64,000 nt of DNA from Hordeum vulgare subsp. vulgare (lineage: Eukaryota > Streptophyta > Magnoliopsida > Poales > Poaceae): contig NC_058524.1 in NCBI RefSeq assembly GCF_904849725.1, positions 355,443,823-355,507,822 on the forward strand, written 5' to 3'. Positions 10,072 through 22,631 of the stretch are shown here, piece after piece. A program made the position numbers and the translations under genes. Numbering within the stretch: position 1 is the stretch's first letter; every line of letters starts with the position of its first letter. The notes beneath the pieces are model-generated. The model was given only the letters and a program-made list of their open reading frames with translations. It ran no database searches and was not told the origin of the DNA.

Positions 10072-11546
10072 GGCAAGATGATATGATCAATAGAGCGAGG
10101 AATTGACACAATCCTAACTCGTTGATCGAAAAGTGCACAAGGAAAGATGGACTAGGTAGCACGATCAAACTTTGACTGGTGATTCAGTAACCAACATCCT
10201 CAGAATGAACTTATTGTCCATTAACTACAAAGCAACATGGTTGCTGGGAATAAAGATTTCACATATCATGGTTCACTTGTCGATATTCCGGTAACAACCA
10301 ACACGGAAACTAAGAAATGAATAATGCTGGCGAGAAGTATCACTACATAAAGAGTTTGTAAGAGGAGTGCAATTCTCATGTCAACCTTGACATGAAGAGG
10401 GCGATACTCCAAGGTAGAACAGAACAAAAACTGGATTGGTATTTGATTTGCGGAATACAACTGCTTTGACCCAATCTAAGAAATGGATGAGACACTGGAG
10501 TTTGCTTCTCCTAGTCATTCTGGAGTAGAATGACTTGACAGACCACAAGAATAATAGGCATTGATGAACACGAATGCACAACTACTCTTGACTATCCACT
10601 AATAGATGAAGGTCATAATACAACTGAAGAGGAGCAACTCAAGAGCACATAATTTTACTGAGTTGTAGATGCATAGATTAGCATGTCGAACGAGTTCAAC
10701 ATGACTCTTCCAGATAACCCATGCAGAAAGGTTGCATTGGCTGTGTCACAACTATGGAATGGAGAACTCATCACGAGCACTATTGTTGTGATCTTTAGTT
10801 CAAGAAGAACTTCTACCATGATGTTTCATGGTAGTGGATTAATGATGTACCACAAACCGTGATAACTAGAGCAAGGTTACTAATCATCCTAAAGGAACGA
10901 GCAATTACTATCAACATGAGTGAGTAGAATGAATCATGGATTGAAAAACCCAGAAATAGAATACCTACTGACTAAATAACATCATGATATGTTTTTGATA
11001 ATAAGGGCCAGAATTATCACACTGGAAAAACAAAACACATCTAGACTATTGGGTGGTTTCGCAAGGTAATATGATTTCCTAATACTCGACAAATACGTCG
11101 AGGTAATGGAGTACCTCAACACAATAATTAGTGTGCTTTGTGTGGCCAAAAAGACATCGGGAATAGGAGGAAGGAATTAGCAATAGCATCAGATTTTATA
11201 ACCCTTGGATAACATGAACAGCATAACGGTTGTATGGGCATGAAATATGAGGCAACGCGCATGATTGACAATGTAATAATGAATTCCTATGGAGACATCA
11301 ATCTAGAAATACCACAACTTTCCTATAAATCTCCAGCATAGTAACTCGTCATCCTAATAGATAGAGGAGAATGCCTAATTCTTAAACCACGTAAAACAAA
11401 GAAGAGGGTGACTCAGAATAAGAATGACACAAGGAAAGGAGTAAAAAGAGCCTTAAGTTCCCTTCCATAAGAAATTCCCTTATATAACTAAAGAGTTGCT
11501 AGACTCAACATCGACTAGTTGGCTTGGTTATCCTATAGGCAGTCAA
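10072..11546 (-). other. Decayed interior of element H
   Basis: No supported ORF on either strand, only short shadows. By position it should hold the H leader and gag. Confidence 0.4.
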
Positions 11547-11558
11547 GCTCTGTTACCA
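11547..11558 (-). other. Primer binding site of element H (tRNA-Met type, one change)
   Basis: On the minus strand it reads TGGTAACAGAGC, one base from the usual TGGTATCAGAGC, located 4 nt from the LTR end at 11563. Confidence 0.65.
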
Positions 11559-11562
11559 ACGA

Positions 11563-13934
11563 TGTCGGGACCCCAATCCTAAGTCATAAGAACCTAACTT
11601 GTAACACAACACATCGCTTTGAGGCCTCACGCACGGTTAACTCCACGGCTGACACCTTACCTGCGCCCGGACTGTTTGCGTCTTTTGGCTCACGTATGTG
11701 TATATATCGCCAGCATTAGAATGATAGAGAACCGGGGTCGGCATGACTAGTTATAGACACAAGTGGAACAACCATACAGTAACAAGCATACATAACCCAT
11801 CAAATGAGGTGTCGGTCATCAGCGTGTGTAGACGAGTCGTAGCAAGCTACATGGACTCCATTACACCGTGTGACATTTCCCCGTAGGGAAAGACACCACA
11901 TCAAAGAAGGATACATGCCGGTCAATCAATGTGTGCAGAGAAGTAGCAAGCTACCAAGGCTCAGTGGAAGCACAAAGACGCATTTTCCTGTAGAGGGGGC
12001 TACCATACGCACATAACTAGGTGTCGAATCCCACACATACCAATGCATTTAAAACATACACACAATAGGCACGATATGTGTAGATACAACATGGCATCAC
12101 AACATAACTCTACAACACATCATTTATTTAATAGGCTCCGAGGAGTCAATATAGTATAGTGTTACAACAGAGGTCACCTGACCCAAAATTCAGAGCATAC
12201 AAACAACGAGCGGAACTTACATGTCTAGGTACACACATCTACTAAAAGCGGTCGGAAGAGCCTAAAAATCTACAACGACCCTGCCATAGCAGCCAGACCT
12301 CTATCTGGGATTCCCAAGCTAATCTGGTCAACGTCGAACTCATCGCATAGAACCAATAGTGACACTGGAGTCTCTTCTACAGAAACATAATTAAGCAAGC
12401 GTGAGTACAAAGGTACTCAGCAAGACTTACATCAGAACTATCTACATATGCATCATTTTCAACAAAGGGGTTTGTGGAGTATATTGCAGCAAGCGAGCTT
12501 TGACTCTTGGCTAACCTGTACTACGACCATGAATTCTTTCGTTCAGGTGGGGTAGCATACACGAGTCCACACATTCATCAAATCAGTACACCACTATGGA
12601 TTCACTCTTGTCTCCCTACGAGAAGGCCATCCATAGCATTCACACTTATCTTGCACATTTTAGAGTATCCATTTCACTTGACTATGAATCATATAAGTGT
12701 CCAAGTATTCCATATCCGAATATGCGGCTATTCGAACAGATTATTCACCCAGCAGGGGTATACTTCTTCACACATGCTCCCGCCACTTACTGCCATGTGC
12801 ACGTCTTTGCACCTCGGCAACCTTCAAGCGGAAGCCCAGCAAGGGAGTCGGCCACGGATGTTAACTTACAATGACTCACGTCAAAGGCAGTCGCCTCTCT
12901 AAGTTGGAACCCATAATGGAAGTCCGGACGGGGATTCCAATATGGCCTCAAACGTTGTGAGCAAGGCCCTAAGCTGGTCCCGACTTGGCTGTTCATCCAC
13001 ATCGTAGGCCGTGCCACACCTAGGAACATTTCGAACTACTGCGACTCCTTGACTGAGAACAGAGAAGTTAATAGGCCGAGAGGGTCGAGTTACCAGAACC
13101 CACTGTGCGGTAGTATCTTGTCTTGGAACACAAACACAAGATCTCAGGTCCTACGAGCGGTTTCAATGACACAACCCACCATGTACTTCTACATGGCCTC
13201 TCATCGCTACCTTTTCCAAATCGGATTCACACACTTAGCTTTCACATAGTAGGACGTGAACACAACCATTCCAATTCATCACCCAGATGGATCAGACCTG
13301 GCACACCTCTAAGCATAGCATGCACAGTAAACAGGCATGTATGAGTAAGCACAACAAGGTTCAAGCAGTTGCTACTCATGCTAAGTGGTTTCAACTATTT
13401 ACTCTGGGAAAAACAGGTCAAGCAGAGGAATGGGTTCAACTACCGAAACATGTAACATTTGAATCGTTGTTGTCCAAATGCAATGAAAGAGAGCGGGAGC
13501 GAGTGAGTGGGTTTATATCAGTATGCTCAAGGGGGTTGCTTGCCTGACTGTTCTGAAGATACTACTTCTCTTCATTAGTGCCAAGAGTCACATCGTCGGA
13601 ACCATCGTCTACTGAGAGGGAATAGCACCGGCAAACAGAAAAAGAACATCATTTACTTCACAGAAATGCAACACTATGATGCATGATCATGACATGGCAA
13701 TATGCCGTTGATTAAGCTAATGCATCTAGCAACAACATTAAATGAAGTTGGTTTGAACCAAGGTTCAAATTCAAACTTCATATGTGGTTATTTGAACGAC
13801 ATTTCATTGATTTGTCCAAAACATAGGAAATATGTTGTTCTAACATGCATGGAAATGTCATAAAAAAATTCCTTGCATTTTTCTGATAATTTTTCATATA
13901 TATGTTGTTCGGCTACGATTTATTTTTAACCGGC
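11563..13934 (-). repeat. 5' LTR of element H (about 2.4 kb visible)
   Basis: On the plus strand it begins TGTCGGGACCCC directly beside the primer site and continues without coding content. The far terminus is unclear: sequence changes character near 13930, where Tat-type sequence of element C seems to begin. The short ORFs at 12507-13547 have no recognisable content. Confidence 0.6.
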
Positions 13935-14061
13935 CAAGGTTGAGTCAGCCCGAGTTAACGATTCCTACAAAACAAAATTTGGGAAAGCAAGTTTCAGGAC
14001 TATTGCAAGCAACATCCCTAGCACTTGGGGGCTAATGTATGATTATTTTCAACTCATACCT

Positions 14062-14610
14062 TCATTCAAGACCTGACTCATCTTTCAAAAGATGACCCGG
14101 CCCTTGGGGGCTATGGGTTGAAGAAATATTATATTCAAAGACCCGACTCATTTTTCAAAAGAAGACCCGGCCCTTGGGGGCTACAGGTTGCAAAAAATTT
14201 ATATTCAAAAGACAGGGCTCATCTTTCAAAAGATGACCCGGCCCTTGGTGGCTCCAGGTTGCAGAAATTTTATATTCAAAAGACCCGGTTCATCATTCAA
14301 AAGATGACCCGGCCCTTGGGGGCTACAGGTTGCAGAAATTTTATATTCCAAATACCTGGTTCATCTTTCAAAAGATGACACGGCCCTTGGGGGCTACAGG
14401 TTGAAGAAATTTTATATTCAAAAGACCCGGCTCATCTTTCAAAAGATGACCCGGTCCTTAGTGGCTACAGGTTGAAGAAATTTTATATTCAAAGACTCTG
14501 TTCATCTTTCAAAAGATGACTCGGCCCTTGGGGGCTACAGGTTGCACAATTTTTTATATTTAAAGTCCCGGCTCATCTTTCAAAAGATGACCCGGCCCTT
14601 GGGTGCTACA
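14062..14610 (+). repeat. 71-bp tandem repeat, about 7.7 copies
   Basis: The phase marker CCCTTGGGGGCT recurs at 14101, 14171, 14242, 14313, 14384, 14455, 14525 and 14596, giving spacings of 70-71 bp with scattered substitutions. Most units contain the inverted repeat TCATCTTT-CA-AAAGATGA followed by a PPT-like G-run. Tandem repeats before the 3' LTR are known in Tat-type elements. Confidence 0.9.
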
Positions 14611-14956
14611 CAATGCTGAAATGATGCAAAAGTACGATTCATCATGGATGACCCGCCCTTTTCAAAGGCTAATGGGAGGATATATTCACCAAAATAAAAA
14701 TGGCATACCTCATGTTTGACTCACATCAAGTTGGCCAGGCTTTTCTCCATCTCTCGTCTTGCTTCCAAGCAGCTCATAAAACCGGAGTATAATTCTTCAA
14801 ACTCCAATTTTTCATAATGGGGAAGCTTCAGCTTGGTAGTATCCTTCTCTTATGTTTGGGCATCTTTTGGCGTATGCCTGGTTAACACCGCAGTTGCAGG
14901 CTTAGAGTAACCAGTACTAGTAAGAATGACTGCATCTGGATCTTAGGGCGTCTTAG
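14611..14956. other. Noncoding stretch of element C
   Basis: No supported feature between the minisatellite and the last antisense exon. It probably contains the 3' UTR and polyadenylation region of the antisense gene. Confidence 0.4.
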
Positions 14957-16373
14957 TTAGACTGGGCGGGTTAACTTTCTCAATTTCCTCCTTTTGAGAG
15001 CTGGAGGTTCAACCCGGATATCAGGAATATCCTCAAAGGTATCTCCTTGGAGTTCGGCTGGATCTTGTGAAGCCTCTGGGATGGAGGCCCCTTTACCAGA
15101 CATTTCAGCCACTTTGGGGGCTGAAGATGAGTCGCATGTCTTCCTCTTCTTTGCTTCTGCTCTGGGAAACAAAGATACCAATGTTGAAACAAAGGACATT
15201 GATGATTGAAAGAATGTGTTAGTAAAAAAACTTATTCCTGAACATGAATCATCGGGGGGAGAGTCGACATTGCTGAGTCGCCAGACGAAGGAGGTGAAAC
15301 CTGATGAACAAGAATTCAAGGATTGAATAAATTGTGAGAACATCTGACACAAGAAGGAAAATGTACTCATAAAGATATACCTCGGTTTTCCGTTTTCGTC
15401 CAGTTGCTCTGTCCGGTAAACCGGACACTAGATCTCCAGAATGACTTCGATTATGGCATTTAGGTGTGTAACTCGCCTTACTCAAAAGGAAATTGGGGTC
15501 CGGATGAGCATCCGGGTGAGACATGGGAATTTTCTTACAAATTCGCCTGGCCGGATTGGGGAGGGAAGAAGTTGAGTCGGAAGAACTGGAAATTACCTCG
15601 ACATCTTCATCCTGGCTCTCATAGTCATCATCCTATAAACAACATGTGGTAAAGAATAAGTACAAGTCAAAATGGAGCAATATAAACGAGGAATTTTACC
15701 TCTGACTGCTCTTCAACAACATGAGACTTGCCAACGACAGATGACTCTTTGACTGCAGCTTTGCCTTTTCTCTTCTTCTTCTTCATCTTCTTGGAGGGAG
15801 GTTTGGTTGTCTTCTTGACGATAGTCTTGGTTCTCCGGGTCTAGAACGCCAAACCCCTCTGATTAAATATGGTGGAAGGTTCGGGACTATAAGTATAAAT
15901 GAGTATATGAAAGAATAACGTTTTGGAGCCGGGTTGTTTACCTTTGGAGCCGGGTTGGTGATGCAAAAAGGTTTGAGCCCAATTTGGGAGCAATTTTCAA
16001 TAGGATCGCCACATAGCGTCTGTATGATATTGACAATGTCTTCTTCTGAGAGCCTCACATTGAAATAGCATTGGGGGTGAGTCAAGTCGCCATCATGCTC
16101 ACACATCAAACCATTCCGGCGTCTTAAGGGCAGAATCCTCCATTCTACCCAACAGCGGATCAAGTCGATGCCGGTAAGACCGTTAGTGGTAAGGGCTCTT
16201 AGCTTTCCGAAGATAGGAAGGAGTGTGGCTTCTTCCTCTTAAGTCAACTTCTCAGGCAACTCAAAGTCCATAGGTAGGTGATCCTCCCTGAAGCCCGGCA
16301 CAGGGTTCTCGTTGGGTGGAGAAGTATCGCGGGAGTAAAACCAAGACTTTGCCCAGCCTTTGGGATGACTGGG
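14957..16373 (-). pseudogene. Antisense gene of element C, 3' exons (Transposase_28-type family)
   Basis: Minus-strand exons inferred from frame continuity and splice signals: end of the first coding exon 16373-15942 (donor GTAAAC), then 15840-15700 (TAG acceptor, donor GTAAAA), 15632-15381 (acceptor TAG, donor GTATAT), 15300-15236 (acceptor CAG, donor ATAAGT where GTAAGT is expected) and 15161-14957 (acceptor CAG, ends TAA). Exon lengths keep one frame throughout. The first part contains a segment of the form DLIRCWVEWRILPLRRR, typical of the plant proteins labelled putative gypsy type transposon. The second exon is lysine-rich (KKMKKKKRKGK, a likely nuclear signal) and the third is acidic then basic. 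An in-frame TAA at 16239-16241 and the lost donor make it a pseudogene. Element B splits it at CTGGG. Confidence 0.75.
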
Positions 16374-17902
16374 TGATACGTCCATTTTGCATCATGCTTT
16401 CATGTTGATATTTATCCCTTTATGGACTATTTTTATACTTTGTGGTAGCATACTTATGCCTTTTCTCTCCTATTTTGCAAGGTTTATTTGAAGAGGGAGA
16501 ATATCGGCAGCTGGAATTCTGAACTCGAAAAGAAGCAAGTCTGAGTCCTCTATTCTGTGCAACTTCAAATGCCCTGAAGATCAACGTGGAATTTTTTGGG
16601 ATTATATAAAAATTATTGGGCGAAAGAAGTGCCAGAGGGGAGCTGCCAGGGGCCCACAAGCCTGGTGGCCGCGGCCTGCCCCCTGGCCGCGGCAACAGGG
16701 CTTGTGGGCACCCTGGTGGCCCACTGGCCCCCCTCTTCTGCTATATGAAGGGTTTCGTCCGGAAAAAAATAAGGGCGGAGCTTTTTCGTGGATTCTCCGC
16801 CGCCATGAGGCGGAACTTGAGCAGAACAAATCTAGAGCTCCGGTAGGACGATCCTGCTGGGGATACTTCCCTCTCGGAGGGGGAAATCGTTGCCATCGTC
16901 ATCACCAACACCCCTCTCATTGGAGGGGACTCGTCTCCATCAACATATCCATCAGCACCATCTCATCTCCAAACCCTAGTTCATCACTTGTAACTAATCT
17001 CCGTCTCACGACTCCGATTGGTACTTGTAAGGTTGCCAGTAGTGTTGATTACTCTTTGTAGTTGATGCTAGTTGGATTACTTGGTGGAAGAGTTTATGTT
17101 CAGATCCTTGATGCTACTCATTACACCTCTGATCATGATTACGATTATGCTTTGTGAGTAGTTACTTTGTTCCTGAGGACATGAGATAATTCATGCTAAT
17201 AGTAGTCATGTGAATTTGGTATTCGTTCGGTATTTTGATATGATGTATGTTGTTTTTCCTCTAGTGGTGTTATGTGAACGTCGACTACATAACACTTCAC
17301 CATATTTGGGCCAAGAGGAAGGCATTGGGGAGTAGTAAGTAGATGATGGGTTTCTAGAGTGACAGAAGTTTAAACCCCAGTCTATGCGTTGCTTCGTAAG
17401 GGGCTGATTTGGATCCACTAGTTCAATGCTATGGTTAGACGTTGTCTTAATTCTTCTTTCGTAGTTGCGGATGCTTGCAAGATGGTTTAATCATAAGTGG
17501 GATGCTTTTCCAAGTAAGGGCAGTACCCAAGCGCCGGTCCACCCACATATCAAACTATCAAAGTAACGAACGCGAATCATATGAACATGATGAAACTAGC
17601 ATGACTGAAATTCCCGTGTGTCCTCGGGAGCGTTTTTCCTCCTATAAGACTTTGTTCAGGCTTGTCCCTTTCTACAAAAGGGATTGGGCCACTTTGCTGC
17701 ACCGTTGCTACTACTTGTTACTTGTTACTTTTCACCTGCTACGTTTCACCTCACTACACCATCACTTGTTACCGCTACTTTCAGTGCTTGCAGTTATTAC
17801 CTTGCTGAAAACCGTTTATCAGAGCCTTGTGCTCCTCGTTGGGTTCGACATTCTTACTTATCGAAAGGACTACGATTGATCCCCTATACTTTTGGGTCAT
17901 CA
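16374..17902 (+). repeat. 5' LTR of element B
   Basis: Starts TGATACGTCC and ends GGGTCATCA. It carries the foldback (16646-16716) and TATATGA (16742-16748). The termini are fixed by the target duplication and the 3' copy. Confidence 0.95.
16646..16748 (+). promoter_or_regulatory. GC-rich foldback plus TATA box in the B 5' LTR
   Basis: Left arm 16646-16676, loop TGCCCCCT, right arm 16685-16716. The arms share CCCACAAGCC with GGCTTGTGGG and GGCCGCGG palindromes. TATATGA follows at 16742-16748. The copy in the 3' LTR is at 25267-25337 with TATATGA at 25363-25369. Confidence 0.65.
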
Positions 17903-17913
17903 AGACTCTTTTC

Positions 17914-17931
17914 TGGCACCGTTGCCGGGGA
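17914..17931 (+). other. Primer binding site of element B (tRNA-Asp)
   Basis: TGGCACCGTTGCCGGGGA, one base from the perfect Asp complement, 11 nt after the LTR end. Confidence 0.85.
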
Positions 17932-18008
17932 GTGAAGCGCCTTTGGTAAGTGGGATTTGGTAAGGAAACATTTATATACTATGCTGAAATTTATTGTCAC
18001 TTGTCACT

Positions 18009-19174
18009 ATGGAAATTGTTCCTTTGAGGAATTTGTTGGGGGTATCTTCACCACGAACGGAAGCACGAGGAGTTTCTCCTCAACCTAAGGTACCTACTGA
18101 AAATATCTTTTATGAAATTCCTTCGGGTATGCTTGAGAAACTGCTGGCTAATCCTTTTACAGGTGATGGATCTTCACATCCAGACTTGCATCTAATCTAT
18201 GTAGATGAAGTTTGTGGTTTATTTAAGCTTGTAGGTTTGCCCGAGGATGAGGTAAAGAAGAAAGTCTTTCCTTTATCTTTGAAGGATAAGGCGTTGACAT
18301 GGCATAGGCTATGTGATGATACTGGATCATGGGACTACAATCGGTTGAAATTGGAATTTAATCAAAAGTTTTATCTTATGCATTTAGTACATCGTGATCG
18401 GAATTATATTTATAACTTTTGGCCACGTGACATAAAAAGCATAGCTCAAGATTGGGGGAGGCTTAAATCAATGCTAGATTCATGCCCCAATCATGAGCTC
18501 TTGAGAGAAATTATCACTCAAAACTTTTATGCTCGGCTTTCTCATGAAGATCCTACCATGCTTGACACTTCTTGTACCGGTTCTTTTATGAAGAAGGATA
18601 TTGACCACAAGTGGAATTTATTGGAAAGAATCAAATGTAACTCTGAAGATTGGGAGCTTGAAGGAGGTAAGGAGTCAGGAATGAATTTCCAGTTTGACTA
18701 CGTTAAATCTTTTGTTGAAACAAACACTTCTAGAGATTTTAGCGCTAAGTATGGACTTGACTCTGAGATAGTAGCTTCTCTATGTGAATCTTTTGCTGCT
18801 CATATTGATCTTCCCAAAGAGAATTGGTTTAAGTGTCATCCTCCTGTAGAAGTCAACATAGTTAAACCCAATCTATTTCAAGAGAAAGTCATTGCCTATA
18901 ACGATCCTATTGTTCCTTGTGCCTACACTGAGAAACCACCTTACCTTGCTAGGAAAAAGGATTATTCTAAAGCTCCAACTGTGATACGTAGGGGTTACTT
19001 TAGACCACTTGCACCCCGTGAGGAAATTAGAGTTGAACCTAGTGTTTCTATTATCAAAGATCTCTTAGCTGAAGACATAGACGGGCATGTTATCAAATTC
19101 TGTGAGGACTCCGCTAGAATTGCTAAACCTCACGCGAAAGACAAATACGGACCTGTAGTTGGCCTGCCCGTTGT
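18009..19174 (+). pseudogene. gag: Gag of element B (frameshifted at its end)
   Basis: The capsid-type protein of an Athila element. The first real ATG is at 18009, about 80 bp after the primer site. The frame is open for almost 390 codons up to the protease. The central part holds the Retrotrans_gag pattern (FPLSLKDKALTWHRL, then EFNQKFYLMHLV), which forms the capsid core. No CCHC zinc knuckle is seen, as is usual for this lineage. A 1-bp deletion near 19174 takes the frame out of register just before the protease, so the ancestral gag-pol was one continuous frame. The extension to 19265 is out-of-frame read-through. Confidence 0.85.
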
Positions 19175-20944
19175 CATGGTTTATGTGATATGGGTGCTGG
19201 TGTTAGTGCAATACCCCGGTCCCTATATGATGAAATCAAAGATGAGATTGCACCTGCTGAGTTAGAACCCATTGATGTCACTATTACGCTAGCTAATGGA
19301 GACACTATCTGCCCTGTGGGAATTGTGAGAGACGTAGAAGTCCTGTGTGGTAAGATGAAGTACCCTACAGATTTCCTCGTCCTTGCTACTGCACAAGATA
19401 GCTTTTGTCACATCATATTTGGTGGACCCTTTCTCAACACTGTCAATGCTCATATTGATTGCGTTAAACAGACTGTCACTGTTAGTTTCGAGGGTGTGTC
19501 TCATGAATCTAACTTCTACAAGTTTGGAAGACAACCCCATGAAAAAGAGTCATCTGGTAGGGATGAAATCATTGCTCTTGCCTCTATTGTCGTGCCTCCT
19601 ACGGATCCTTTAGAGCAATATCTAATTGAGCATGAAAATGATATGCATATGGATGAAAGAGATGAGATAGATAAAATTGTTTTAGAACAATATCCTATTC
19701 TTAAGAATAATCTGCATGTTGGACTGCTTGGGGATCCTCCCCCACCAAAGGGTGATCCTGTGTTTGAGCTAAAACAGTTACCAGATACACTTAAGTATGC
19801 CTATCTTGATGAGAAGGAGATATATCCTGTTATAATTAGTGCTCACCTCTCGAATCACGAAGAGAAGAAGTTATTAAAAACTTTGAGGAAGCACCGTGCT
19901 GCTATTGGATATACTCTTGATGATCTTAAGGGTATTAGTCCCACTCTATGTCAGCACAAGATTAAAACCGATCCTGATTCTAAGCCGGTTGCTGATCATC
20001 AACGGAGATTAAATCCTAGGATGAAAGAGGTCGTGAGAAAAGAAATATTAAAGCTTCTGGAAGCGGGAATTATTAATCCTTTTGCTCATAGTGATTGGGT
20101 AAGTCCAGTACATTGCGTACCTAAGAAGGGAGGTATCACCGTCGTTCCTAATGATAAGAATGAACTAATCCCACAGAGGATTATTACTGGCTATAGGATG
20201 GTGATAGACTTCCGGAAACTGAACAAGGAAACCAGGAAAGACCATTATCCTTTGTCGTTTATCGACCAAATGCTAGAAAGCCTATCTAAACACACACACT
20301 TCTGCTTTCTAGACGGTTATTCAGGTTTTTCGCAAATACCTGTTGCACAATCTGATCAGGAGAAAACCACTTTCACCTGCCCCTTCAGTACCTTTGCTTA
20401 TAGATGTATGCCTTTTGGCTTATGCAATGCACCTGCCACCTTTCAAAGTTGTATGATGGCTATGTTCTCTAACTTTTGTGAAAAGTTTGTTGAGGTTTTC
20501 ATGGATGATTTCTCCGTTTACGGTTCTTCCTTTGAAGTTTGCCTCAGCAACCTTGATCGAGTCTTACAGAGATGCAAAGACACCAACCTCGTCTTGAACT
20601 GGGAGAAGTCCCACTTCATGGTTAATGAAGGCATCATCTTAGGACACAAAATCTCTGAGAAAGGCATTGAAGTTGATAAGGCTAAGGTTGATGCAATTGA
20701 GAAAATGTGTTTCCCCACAGATATCAGAGGTATACGAAGTTTCCTAGGTCATGCTGGTTTCTATAGAAGGTTCATTAAAGACTTCTCTAAGATTTCTAGG
20801 CCTCTTACCAACCTCTTGCAGAAGGATGTTCGTTTTGTTTTTGATGAGGATTGTGAGGAAGCTTTCGAAATACTTAAGAAGGCCTTGATAACCGCTCCTA
20901 TTGTTCAACCACCTGATTGGAACTTGCCCTTTGAAATCATGTGA
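19175..20944 (+). pseudogene. pol: Protease and reverse transcriptase of element B
   Basis: After the 1-bp deletion the frame is open from 19175 (first ATG 19190). The protease active-site region reads CDMGAGVSAIP near 19184. The RT begins around 19,960 and includes VIDFRKLN, FLDGYSGFSQI, the PFGLCNAPATFQ segment and the catalytic FMDDFSVYG at about 20498-20525, the FxDD form being typical of Athila-type RT. The thumb and connection (FLGHAGFYRRFI) are intact. TGA at 20942-20944 stands where the family has a Cys codon before the Asp that starts RNase H. Confidence 0.9.
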
Positions 20945-21503
20945 GATGCTAGCGATTATGTTGTTGGTGTTGTACTAGGACAAAGAGTTGACAAGAAGTT
21001 GAATGTTATTCACTACGCTGGTAAAAATCTAGACAGTGCCCAAAGAAACTATGCTACTACGGAGAAAGGAATTTTTAGCAGTCGTGTTTGTATGTGAAAA
21101 GTTCAGATCTTATATAGTTGACTCCAAAGTTATTATTCACCCTGATCATGCTGCTATTAAGTACCTTATGGAGAAGAAGGACGCTAAACCTAGGCTAATC
21201 AGATGGGTTCTCCTGCTACAGGAATTTGATTTGCACGTTGTTGACCGAAAGGGTGCTGATAACCCTACAGCAGATAACTTGTCCAGGCTAGAGAGTGTCC
21301 TTGATGACCCACGACCTATTGATGACAGCTTTCCTGATGAGCAATTTAATGTCATCCATACTTCACATAGTGCACCGTGGTATGCTGATTACGCAAACTA
21401 TATCGTAGCCAAATACATACCACCCAGTTTCACCTACCAGCAAAAGAAGAAATTCTTCTTTGATTTGAGACACTACTTTTTGGATGATCCTCACCTTTTA
21501 TAA
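20945..21503 (+). pseudogene. pol: RNase H region of element B
   Basis: It continues after the TGA with DASDYVVGVVLGQ, then [20 protein letters not shown], the RNase H core. A 1-bp insertion near 21065 shifts to the next frame, which runs to 21503 and includes the [25 protein letters not shown] tract and [11 protein letters not shown]. An extra T near 21498 then closes this frame. Degrades RNA in RNA/DNA hybrids during reverse transcription. Confidence 0.85.
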
Positions 21504-22631
21504 GGAAGGAGTAGATGGTGTTATTAGACGTTGTGTGCCTGAACATGAACAGGGACAGATACTACAGAAGTGTCATTCAGAAGCCTACGGAGGACACCAT
21601 GCTGGAGATAGAACTACTCATAAGGTATTCCAATCAGGTTTCTATTGGCCCACTCTCTTCAAGGATGCCCGTAAGTTTGTCTTGTCTTGTGACGAATGCC
21701 AAAGAATAGGGAACATCAGTAAACGTCAGCAAATGCCTATGAACTATTCTCTTGTCATTGAACCATTTGATGTCTGGGGCTTTGATTATATGGGACCCTT
21801 CCCGAGTTCCAATGGGTATACTCACATCTTAGTTGCTGTTGATTACGTCACTAAGTGGGTAGAAGCTATCCCCACTAGAAATGCTGATCACCACAACTCT
21901 ATTAAGATGCTCAAAGAAGTCATTTTCCCAAGATTTGGAGTCCCTAGATATCTGATGACTGATGGCGGTTCACACTTCATTCATGGTGTTTCCCGCAAGA
22001 TGCTCGCTAAGTATGATGTCAACCATAGAGTTGCATCTCCTTATCATCCTCAGTCTAGTGGTCAAGTGGAGTTGAGTAATAGGGATATCAAATTGATCTT
22101 ACAAAACACTATCAATAGATCTCGAAAGAATTGGTCTAGCAAACTTAACGATGCACTATGGGCTTATAGGACTGCTTATAAAATCCCATGGGCATGTCGC
22201 CGTATAAAATGGTTTATGGTAAGGCATGTCATTTAACTCTTGAGCTTGAACAGAAAGCTTATTAGGCAATCAAAGAGCTCAACATCGATTTCAAGCTTGC
22301 CGGTGAGAAGCGGTTGTTTGATATCAGCTCATTAGATGAATGGAGGGCCCAGGCATATGAGAATGCCAAGTTATTCAAGGAAAAGGTTAAGAGATGGCAC
22401 GATAAAAGAATACAAAAATGTGAGTTCAATGTAGGTGATTATGTCCTGTTATACAATTCTCGCTTAAGATTCTTCGCAGGCAAGCTTCTCTCTAAATGGG
22501 AAGGTCCCTACGTTGTCGAGGAAGTATATCGTTCTGGTGCCATCAAAATCAATAACGCGGAAGGTAATTTTCCTAGAGTGGTAAATGGGCAAAGAATCAA
22601 GCATTATATATTCTGGTACTCCCATAAATGA
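21484..22631 (+). pseudogene. pol: Integrase of element B
   Basis: The frame at 21484-22236 holds the HHCC zinc-binding region ([16 protein letters not shown], then CDECQR) and the core D,D,E residues (in [17 protein letters not shown] and [11 protein letters not shown]). A 1-bp deletion near 22190 moves the frame. TAG at about 22264 interrupts the tail, which is open again at 22314-22631 with the LLYNSRLRFFAGKLLSKWEGP segment typical of Athila integrase C-termini. I see no chromodomain. Confidence 0.85.

Larger units (their letters stand above)
9640..13934 (-). mobile_element. Element H: 5' part of a Met-primed Ty3/gypsy element
   Basis: On the minus strand: a long 5' LTR (about 13934 to 11563), a tRNA-Met-type primer site (11558 to 11547), a decayed internal region and a scrap of pol (10071 to 9796), then interruption by F at 9640. 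The right boundary is uncertain by a few tens of bases, because the LTR runs into element C without a clear TG terminus. Probably truncated and very old. Confidence 0.7.
13935..16373 (+). mobile_element. Element C, left piece (Tat-type, internal 3' region)
   Basis: The 3' internal region of a plus-strand Tat-type Ty3/gypsy element: a minisatellite (about 14062-14610), 350 bp without features, then the 3' exons of an antisense gene. It ends at 16373 where element B is inserted, and continues at 26524. The part with gag and pol is not in the window. Confidence 0.75.

Noticed and set aside
12507..13547. Several overlapping ORFs of 66-131 codons
   Set aside because: They lie inside the H LTR on mixed frames, have no recognisable motif, and the LTR identity explains the sequence.
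14062..14610. CRISPR array
   Set aside because: Repeats are contiguous with no unique spacers, and the DNA is eukaryotic. It is a minisatellite.
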